64,000 nt of DNA from positions 1 through 64,000 of the forward strand of contig JBKPDV010000032.1 of the NCBI GenBank assembly GCA_046728075.1, given 5' to 3'. This DNA comes from JBKPDV01 sp046728075 (GTDB lineage: Bacteria; Acidobacteriota; Thermoanaerobaculia; UBA5066; Gp7-AA6). This document shows, piece by piece, positions 9,091 to 15,608 of the stretch. Both the position numbers and the translations under genes were made by a program. The notes beneath the pieces were generated by a model. The model made no database searches, was not told the DNA's origin, and saw nothing but the letters and a program-made list of their open reading frames with translations. The stretch's first letter is position 1. Every line of letters begins with the position of its first letter.

Positions 9091-9335
9091 AGACGGGGAG
9101 CGGGAAGCAGGAAGCGGGAAGCGAGAAACGAAGCTGAGCCCGCAAGATCCACTCGTGCCTGCCAACGAGCCGAACGGCGAACCACAACGCACATCCTTCT
9201 TCTCCAGCCTCGCTTACGTCTTCGGCTTCTTCTTCGCGCTAGCGCTGCTCGCCTGGGTCGGAGCGTGCCTCTTGCGCCATCTTCATTAGGCGCCGAACGC
9301 TACCCGCTCCCCGCTCCCAGCTTCCCGCTTCAAGC
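9091..9335. repeat. Inverted clusters of GGGAAGC-type heptamers around a ~160-bp core
   Basis: The left arm (about 9093-9137) repeats units GGGAGC, GGGAAGC, AGGAAGC and GAGAAAC. The right arm (about 9300-9335) is the inverse (GCTCCCC, GCTCCCA, GCTTCCC). The layout matches the element before trxB but the 7-bp sequence differs. The core contains a small open frame at 9155-9289. Confidence 0.7.
9155..9289 (+). CDS. Possible 44-aa single-helix membrane peptide
   Basis: A GTG-started frame of 44 residues sits between the two heptamer arms. It has a polar N-terminal third (ANEPNGEPQRTS), one clear membrane helix (SSLAYVFGFFFALALLAWVG) and a short basic end, LLRHLH. No ribosome site is convincing and I do not recognise a family. 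A longer in-frame version starting inside trxB is unlikely. It may be a real small protein or a chance frame inside a repeat element. Confidence 0.35.
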   Translation: MPANEPNGEPQRTSFFSSLAYVFGFFFALALLAWVGACLLRHLH

Positions 9336-9391
9336 CCGCGCCCCGGCCTCTTCTAAACCGTCTCCTCTAAACGCCGTAATACCCTTCGAAG

Positions 9392-10660
9392 ATGTCGGCC
9401 AACGGATGGGATCGCGTCAATCCCTGGCGCGGGTTGCGTGGTTTGCCGCGGCAGGTCTGGGTGCTCTCTTTGGCGACGCTCGTCAACAAGGCGGGCTCGA
9501 TGGTGCTCGCCTTTCTCGTCCTCTACCTGACCCGGCAGCTTCGCTTTTCCGACGGCGCGGCGGCCAACGTGCTCCTCCTCTACGGAGCGGCTGCTCTCGT
9601 CGCCGCGCCCGTGGCGGGATTTCTGTGCGACCGCTGGGGGCCGATCCGGATCATGCGTGGATCGATGTTCTTTTCCGGGCTCATCATGCTGCTCTTCCCC
9701 CTGGCCCGCAGCATGACTCTGGTCGTTCTCGCGACCTTGGCTCTCTCGGTGACGGCGGAGGCGTTCCGCCCGGCGAACCTGACGATCTTCGGGGATCTCG
9801 TCCGGCCCGAGCAGCGCAAGGCCGGTTTTGCCTTGAACCGCCTGGCGATCAACCTCGGGATGAGCATCGGGCCGGCGCTGGGAGGATTCCTCGCGACGAT
9901 CTCTTTCTTCTGGCTCTTCGTGATCAATGGCGCGACGGCGCTCGCGGCCGGCGTGATTCTCGCGCTCGCCTCCTTCCCGCAGCACCGGCATTCCGCGGAC
10001 GCCGCTGAGCTCGAAGCCGCCGTCTCGCCGCTCGCGCACGCGCCGCGAGGCTACCGGGACCGGCGGCTGATTTTCTTTCTGGCGGGAGTCCTGCCGGTCG
10101 CCATGGTGCTCTTCCAGCACATCGCCAGCATGTCCGTCTACCTCGTGCGGAACCTCCACTTCTCCGTAGCGACCTACGGCCTGCTCTTCACGTTGAACTG
10201 CCTGCTCATCGTGCTGCTGGAAGTACCGGTCAACGTCGCCACCGCCCATTGGCCGCACCGGCGGACGCTCTCGATTGGTGCGGCCCTGTTCGGCGTGGGA
10301 TTCGGAGCGCTCGCGTTTGCGACCAACGTCTGGGCCGTGGCGGCGACGGTCGTGATCTGGACCTTCGGCGAGATGTTCTTCTTCCCGGGAATGGCGGCTT
10401 ACCTGACCGATGTCGCGCCGGTGGATCGCCGGGGCGAGTACATGGGCCTTTCTCAGATGGTCATGGGCCTGGCTTTCATGCTCGGGCCCTGGGGTGGCAT
10501 GCTGGTGCTCGCGCGGTTCGGCCCAAAGGTCCTCTGGGCCGCAACGTTCGTCGCGGGCCTCGTGGCCGCTGCGATGATGTCGCGCCTCGGCCAGCCGAGC
10601 CACGCCCATGAATCGACCGCGGTTCCCTCTCCGACCTCTGTGACCTCGGCGGAACCCTAA
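9392..10660 (+). CDS. Major facilitator superfamily transporter
   Basis: 422-residue protein with about 12 hydrophobic helices. The loop between helices 2 and 3 has GFLCDRWGPIRIMRGS, the MFS motif A region (G-x3-D-R-x-G-x-R/I). Helix 5 reads RLAINLGMSIGPALGGFLA, typical of the drug-exporter half (motif C-like GPxxGG). It resembles MdtH/YceL-type exporters, but the substrate is unknown. It follows the second heptamer element and precedes an exported protein in the same direction. Confidence 0.85.
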   Translation: MSANGWDRVNPWRGLRGLPRQVWVLSLATLVNKAGSMVLAFLVLYLTRQLRFSDGAAANVLLLYGAAALVAAPVAGFLCDRWGPIRIMRGSMFFSGLIMLLFPLARSMTLVVLATLALSVTAEAFRPANLTIFGDLVRPEQRKAGFALNRLAINLGMSIGPALGGFLATISFFWLFVINGATALAAGVILALASFPQHRHSADAAELEAAVSPLAHAPRGYRDRRLIFFLAGVLPVAMVLFQHIASMSVYLVRNLHFSVATYGLLFTLNCLLIVLLEVPVNVATAHWPHRRTLSIGAALFGVGFGALAFATNVWAVAATVVIWTFGEMFFFPGMAAYLTDVAPVDRRGEYMGLSQMVMGLAFMLGPWGGMLVLARFGPKVLWAATFVAGLVAAAMMSRLGQPSHAHESTAVPSPTSVTSAEP

Positions 10661-10740
10661 CGGCGCATCGCCGAGAGATATCCTCGGGAGACCTTCTCCG
10701 CTGACGGGACGGGGGTGAACCGTCTGTCGAAGGGAGTGTC

Positions 10741-12573
10741 ATGCGATCCGTCCGCTTTCGCGGCCTCGTGTTCGGGATGTTGCTGCTCACTCCAATCCCT
10801 GTCAGCGGCGACTTCCTCGAACAGGTCGGAGACGCGATCCGCGACGGAGCCATCACCCTCCGGCTCGCGCTGACCGCCGGCCGTGTTCCGACCTCCAAGG
10901 GATGGGATCTCGTGGTCGTCGGCGAGCCGGAGGCGAACCTCGAAGCGAAGGCGAAGGATGGGCATCTCGAATCCCTCTCCTTCCGCGTCCCGGACAACAC
11001 AGTGATTCTCGTTGGACATGGCCTGCGGCCAGATGTCGTTCTCGAGTCGCTTTCCGCGGACGCGAACGGAAAAATCGTGTCGACGCGATTCCATGGCCAT
11101 GGCCTCGGGCGTCCGATCCTCTGGCTGCTCGGGGGAATCGCCCGGGGTGCGGTCCAAAAGATCCCGCTTCAGACGTCTCTTTCGCAGCTGGTTCGCGGAA
11201 ATCTTCTCGCGACGGCGTCCCCGGGACCGGCGGCGGCGGCGCCGAAGAGGCCTCCCCCTTCCGACGCGGCAGCGGCGCCGCCAGGTCCTCCCGCTCCGTC
11301 GTTTCTCGATCTCGTGCGCGAGGCGCGCTTCGACGGGATGACGCTTTCGACGTTCGGGGGACGGCACGTCGACCTCGGCGACTTCCTTTCGTTCGAGACC
11401 GAAGCCGACTCCGGCGCCGGCGCGCCTCTCGAATTGATCTTCGATCGAGGTGCCTTCCGCCCGGGACACGGCGGAAGCCCGTCGCAATACGACCTCGACT
11501 TCCGCCTGGAAGCGCGCCTGGCGGCCGGACGCTTGCAGTTCGGACAGGACCGGCTCGTCTTTCGGCGGGGCGACCTTCACGGATGCCGGATCGAATTACG
11601 CCAGGACGCACCGGCCCCTCTCTTCTACCGTGTGGCGGCCGGGCAGCTCGTCCTCGATCTGGCCCGCGGACAGTTTCGATTCCCGGGCGGGATCGCGCTG
11701 GCCGTCGAAGAGGGCTCGCGCGCTTCGGCTGCCGACTTCCGTCTCTCCGAGCGGAACGAGGTCTCGGGCGTCTTCGACGTCGATCTCTCCGGCCACACGG
11801 GGGAGATCCGCCGCGTCGGCAGCCGCGTGGCCCTCGAGTCCGCGACTCTCCGCGGCCGCGGCCTGCGTTTTGACCGCAACCGCGTCACCGGAAACGTCGA
11901 CCTCGCGTTCGGGTACCGGCTCTCTCATCTGTTTGTCGTTCACTATCCAGTCGCCGGGCTTGCGCCGCGCCCGGTGCCGCTCGAGTTTTCCGGTCCGTTG
12001 ACCGCTCGCCTGTCTCTTGTCGGCGTCGGTCCGGGCGAAGGCTCCGTAACAGGCGACTACTCCTTCAAGATGCCTTGGCCTCCCGTCGAGAAAGTGGCGC
12101 TTGCGGCTTTGACGGCGCGCTGGAGCCAGGACCTGACGCCCGCGCTGCAGAAGGTGCAGTTCGAAGTCGAGGGGACCCGGTTCGGTCCCTGCGGCGAACA
12201 TTGCTTCCTCGTCAAGATCCGGCTCCAGGCCCGGAAGGGAAGCCGCCGACACTATCTCTTCCGGGAGAGGTGCGCTCCGGAAGGACAGGCGGATCTCGAG
12301 GTCGACGCGCCGCAGCGCCGATTCGTGCTGCGTCACGTCAAGCTCCGGCCATTGTGCGAGGGCGTTCTCGGATGGTTTGCCAACGTCATCGCTCCTCTCC
12401 TGACAAAGAGCTACGAAGACATCACGCTCTTTCAACTGCCCGAGGACCTCCCCTTCTCGATCGAATCGGTCGCGAGCGGAGTGGACTGGATCGAGATCGG
12501 TGGAAAAGTCTCCTGGACCCCGGAGGCGCGCGGAGAAGGCGAAGCCGCCGAAGGCGGCCGTCACCAACCTTGA
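10741..12573 (+). CDS. Exported protein of unknown function (610 aa)
   Basis: Not recognised. The N-terminus is a signal peptide (RFRGLVFGMLLLTPIPVSGD, cleavage likely after SG). A beta-rich globular region follows, then a Pro/Ala linker at about residues 160-185 (PGPAAAAPKRPPPSDAAAAP). A second long beta-rich region follows with repeated short blocks such as RLAAGRLQFGQDRLVFRRGD. Three or four Cys near 480-540 (FGPCGEHCFLVK, RERCAPEG, RPLCEGV) may form disulfides. AAGGGAG lies 5 nt before the ATG, so the start is well supported. An envelope or outer-membrane lipid-handling role is conceivable but unproven. Confidence 0.7.
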   Translation: MRSVRFRGLVFGMLLLTPIPVSGDFLEQVGDAIRDGAITLRLALTAGRVPTSKGWDLVVVGEPEANLEAKAKDGHLESLSFRVPDNTVILVGHGLRPDVVLESLSADANGKIVSTRFHGHGLGRPILWLLGGIARGAVQKIPLQTSLSQLVRGNLLATASPGPAAAAPKRPPPSDAAAAPPGPPAPSFLDLVREARFDGMTLSTFGGRHVDLGDFLSFETEADSGAGAPLELIFDRGAFRPGHGGSPSQYDLDFRLEARLAAGRLQFGQDRLVFRRGDLHGCRIELRQDAPAPLFYRVAAGQLVLDLARGQFRFPGGIALAVEEGSRASAADFRLSERNEVSGVFDVDLSGHTGEIRRVGSRVALESATLRGRGLRFDRNRVTGNVDLAFGYRLSHLFVVHYPVAGLAPRPVPLEFSGPLTARLSLVGVGPGEGSVTGDYSFKMPWPPVEKVALAALTARWSQDLTPALQKVQFEVEGTRFGPCGEHCFLVKIRLQARKGSRRHYLFRERCAPEGQADLEVDAPQRRFVLRHVKLRPLCEGVLGWFANVIAPLLTKSYEDITLFQLPEDLPFSIESVASGVDWIEIGGKVSWTPEARGEGEAAEGGRHQP

Positions 12574-12584
12574 TCCCGGCGCGC

Positions 12585-12680
12585 GGCGCGATCGCCCGAA
12601 ACGCACGGCTGTGGACGCTCGACACGGAAGACTTCGACGACATCCCGGACCTGGAGGTCTCTGCATCCGGCGCGAACTGA
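12585..12680 (+). pseudogene. Remnant resembling the C-terminus of a VapC-type PIN-domain toxin
   Basis: A short frame directly after the 610-aa gene reads AIARNARLWTLDTEDFDDIP followed by DLEV and a stop. This fits the end of PIN-domain ribonucleases of the VapC family (A-x2-A-x-L-x-T-x-D-x2-D-F-x3-P-x-L). Nothing upstream encodes the rest of a PIN domain or a VapB antitoxin, so this would be a leftover. The stretch is short and a chance match is possible. Confidence 0.45.
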
Positions 12681-12696
12681 CGAAGCGTTCGCTGCC

Positions 12697-15267
12697 TCAG
12701 TTCAGTCCGACACGGCGGCGCATCTCTTTGACCAGCGTGTCGAGGCGGCTTTCGATCTGCCGGAAGCGTGGATCGCTTCGCAAAGAATCGAGGAGCGGGC
12801 TTCGAGTGCCAAGAGGCCAGCCCCGCCAGCCCGCTTCGACAGCCTTCTCGAGCCAGCGGAAGGCCTCGTCCTTCTCTCCCCGCAAGGCATGCACACAGGC
12901 CGTATCGAACGGCACGCTCCAGTCCTGATTGCCTTCTTCGGCGGCCCGTCGGTCCGTCGCGAGGCTCTCTTCCAGGAGCGCCTCCGCTTCGCCGCGCCGC
13001 CCGGTTCGAAGAAGCAGAAGCGCGAGATAAGTCTCGGCCCCCGCTCCCGAATTCCGAACTCCTTGCCGCACGCCTCGGAAGGTCGGGAGAAGCTGCTCGA
13101 AGAGTTGCTGAGCGCGCAGCGGGTTGCCGGTCACCAGTTCCGTGATCGCTGCGGCATTAAGCGCCGGGGGATCGTTCGGAACAAGCGTCACGGCGGTGCG
13201 GGCTTGCCGCCGGGCTTCCTCGTCCCGCCGCTGCTGAAGGTAGAAGGAGATCAGGAACCAGTGTCCCTGGCCGAGCTCGGGCTGGAGCTCCAGACTTCGT
13301 TTCAGCCAGGGCTCGGCCTGCCTCGCATCGCCCAGCGCCTCGTAGATGCTGCCGACGATCCCGGACGCGACGCCGCCGGTGGGGTCGAGCTCGAACCCTC
13401 GGAGGCTCCAGCGCAGGGCCTCGTCCAGCCTTCCTATGTTTCGTAGCTCCGCGCCGATGGTGCGTACGGCCATCGCGTAATTCGGGTTGATCTCGGCGGC
13501 TCTCCGGGTCGCGTCCAGCGATTCCCGGTATTTCCCCTTGACGTTGTAAGCGAGCCCGAGCGCACTGTACCCTTCGGCAAGGTCCGAATTGAGAGCGATC
13601 GCCTTTCGGCTGACTTCCAGGCTCGTGTCCAGCCAGGATTCCGGGAACCCGAAGCGGTTCACTCGCTGCGCATAGGCGTCTCCCAGCCCCGCGTAGGCGA
13701 GCGCGAACGCCGGGTCCAACTCCAGCGCCTTTAGGAAGAGCTCGATCGCGGCTTCGTTGTCGGCCTTGCGGTAGCGGTTGTAGAGCTCCCGCCCCTTTAG
13801 ATACAGATCGTACGCTGCGAGGTTTTGCGTCGGGCTCTGCTCGATCCGCTTCTTCTCCGCCGGGGACAGGGTCGCCTTCAGGGCCGCGGCGATCCGCTGG
13901 GCGACTTCGCTCTGGATCGCGAAGACGTCTTTGATCTCGCGGTCGTAGGTCTCGGCCCAGAGGTGCTCGTCGCTTCGGGCGTCGATGAGCTGGCTTACGA
14001 TCCGGACCCGGTTGCCGGCCCGCCGCACGCTCCCCTCGAGAACCGTGACGACGCCGAGCTCCGAGGCGATGGTCTGGATCGGTTTCTGACTTCCCTTGTA
14101 GCGCATCACGGAGGAGCGTGAGATGACCTTCAGGTCGCGGATCTTCGCGAGCTGGGTCAGGATGTCCTCGGTCATGCCGTCGGCGAAAAATGCGTTCTCG
14201 GGATCGGGGCTCAGGTTCTGGAAAGGGAGCACGGCGATCGATTTGCGGTCGATCGAGCGCGCGCCCGGCGTCGCGGTCGGCCGAGCCGCTCTCCGCCAGA
14301 GAAGCACCCCACCGATGACGAGGAGGGCGGCCAGGAGGACTCCGATCGACACGAACAGACTCGCCCGCCGCTCGCGAGTTGCCGGGACCGGCTGCGCTCG
14401 GCCGCCAGGCCGTGAGACATCCGAGAGTGCCTCCAGATCGAACGCGATGTCGTGCGCCGAATGAAAGCGCTGCCCGGGCTCCTTTTCGAGGCAGTGGCGA
14501 ACGATCCGGTCGAGTCCGGGAGAGATCTGGCGGTCCGCTGCCGGGAGATCCGGCGGATCCTTCGTGAGGATCGCGGAGAGCGTGTCGGCGGACGACTCCC
14601 CCTGGAAGGCGCGCTCGCCCGAGAGCATCTCGTAGAGAACCGCGCCGAAGGAAAAGATGTCCGAGCGGGGATCCGCGGGTTTTCCCCGGACCTGTTCGGG
14701 AGACATGTAACCCAGGGTCCCCAGGACGACACCGGGTTCGGTCCCGGCCGTAGGCAGATCGCTCTCCGGGATCGTCCTTCCCTCCGGCTGCGTCAGTTTC
14801 GCCAGGCCAAAATCCAGGATCTTTGCGCGGCCGTCCCGAGTGACGAAGATGTTTTCGGGCTTCAGGTCCCGATGCACGATTCCCTTCTCATGCGCCGCGG
14901 CGAGGCCCCTGGCGACCTGGACGGCGTACTGTGTGGCCTTGCGCGGCGGGAGGGCGCCGCCGGAGAGCCGCTCCCGCAGCGTCTCCCCTTCGAGCAGCTC
15001 CGAGACGACGTAGGGCGCCCCGTCCTGCACACCCGTGTCGTGAATGGCCAGGATATTGGGATGATTGAGGGTTCCCGCGGCCCTGGCCTCCTGCTCGAAA
15101 CGGCGCAAACGGTCCGGCTCTTTCGAAAACGACTCGGGAAGAACCTTGACCGCGACCTCGCGTCCCAACCGCGGGTCTCTCGCCCTGTAGACCTCTCCCA
15201 TCCCGCCCGCGCCGAGCGCGGAGATGATCTCGTAAGGACCGAGGCGGGTGCCTGCCGCAAACCTCAT
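12697..15267 (-). CDS. Membrane Ser/Thr kinase with TolB-like domain and TPR repeats (K1)
   Basis: 856 residues from the ATG at 15267, chosen because MRFAAGTRLGPYEI aligns with the starts of the other kinases here; an ATG 30 nt upstream is possible. Active PknB-type kinase domain (about 10-285): ALGAGGMGEVYRAR loop, Lys41 in VAVKVLP, HRDLKPEN at 132, DFG at 152, GYMSPEQ. A membrane helix at 303-324 is followed by an outside TolB-like domain (VLPFQNLSPD, FADGMTEDIL) and at least eight TPR units to the C-terminus. It probably senses or docks partners outside and phosphorylates cytoplasmic proteins (inference). Last gene of the minus-strand run. Confidence 0.88.
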   Translation of the reverse strand: MRFAAGTRLGPYEIISALGAGGMGEVYRARDPRLGREVAVKVLPESFSKEPDRLRRFEQEARAAGTLNHPNILAIHDTGVQDGAPYVVSELLEGETLRERLSGGALPPRKATQYAVQVARGLAAAHEKGIVHRDLKPENIFVTRDGRAKILDFGLAKLTQPEGRTIPESDLPTAGTEPGVVLGTLGYMSPEQVRGKPADPRSDIFSFGAVLYEMLSGERAFQGESSADTLSAILTKDPPDLPAADRQISPGLDRIVRHCLEKEPGQRFHSAHDIAFDLEALSDVSRPGGRAQPVPATRERRASLFVSIGVLLAALLVIGGVLLWRRAARPTATPGARSIDRKSIAVLPFQNLSPDPENAFFADGMTEDILTQLAKIRDLKVISRSSVMRYKGSQKPIQTIASELGVVTVLEGSVRRAGNRVRIVSQLIDARSDEHLWAETYDREIKDVFAIQSEVAQRIAAALKATLSPAEKKRIEQSPTQNLAAYDLYLKGRELYNRYRKADNEAAIELFLKALELDPAFALAYAGLGDAYAQRVNRFGFPESWLDTSLEVSRKAIALNSDLAEGYSALGLAYNVKGKYRESLDATRRAAEINPNYAMAVRTIGAELRNIGRLDEALRWSLRGFELDPTGGVASGIVGSIYEALGDARQAEPWLKRSLELQPELGQGHWFLISFYLQQRRDEEARRQARTAVTLVPNDPPALNAAAITELVTGNPLRAQQLFEQLLPTFRGVRQGVRNSGAGAETYLALLLLRTGRRGEAEALLEESLATDRRAAEEGNQDWSVPFDTACVHALRGEKDEAFRWLEKAVEAGWRGWPLGTRSPLLDSLRSDPRFRQIESRLDTLVKEMRRRVGLN

Positions 15268-15382
15268 GGTTGCCGTGGAGCTGGCGGACCGCCCCACCTG
15301 CCCTCAGCGAGAGCGATCATCGACAAAAGGAAACCCCGTCGCGCTTATTCTCCCATGGTCCCGACCGAAGGCCATGAAGACT

Positions 15383-15596
15383 CTAACGTTTCGCGTCGTT
15401 CTCTCGAGGAATTATCGGTAGGACGATGTGGGGAAGGACGCCGGGCGTCATGGTAAACGGCGTTTTCCGCTACGACCCATCGGCGGTTGTCGTTCAAAGG
15501 CTCGCCGGTGTTGGGGCCGACGTCGAAGCGCGGGAAGTTCGAGAAGGAGATGTCCAGGCGGATCCGCCGGAACCCAACGACAGGCTTTCGAGCGAA
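15383..15596 (-). pseudogene. C-terminal remnant of a CocE/NonD-family hydrolase, frameshifted
   Basis: Hand translation of the minus strand gives IRLDISFSNFPRFDVGPNTG followed by EPL, then VVAENAVYHDARRPS. This is the hallmark C-terminal jelly-roll segment of X-Pro dipeptidyl-peptidase/CocE/NonD hydrolases. After RPS the frame breaks. A one-base shift restores HIVLPIIPRE and a stop at 15383, as in intact family members. A TGA directly upstream (15597-15599) and the preceding kinase gene show that only about 70 codons remain. The 85 bp between this remnant and the K1 gene hold nothing I recognise. Confidence 0.65.
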
Positions 15597-15608
15597 TCAG
15601 GATCGTGG

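Noticed and set aside
8987..9289. A 100-residue version of the small membrane peptide starting inside trxB.
   Set aside because: The first 55 codons overlap trxB in another frame; a start between the repeat arms is more plausible.
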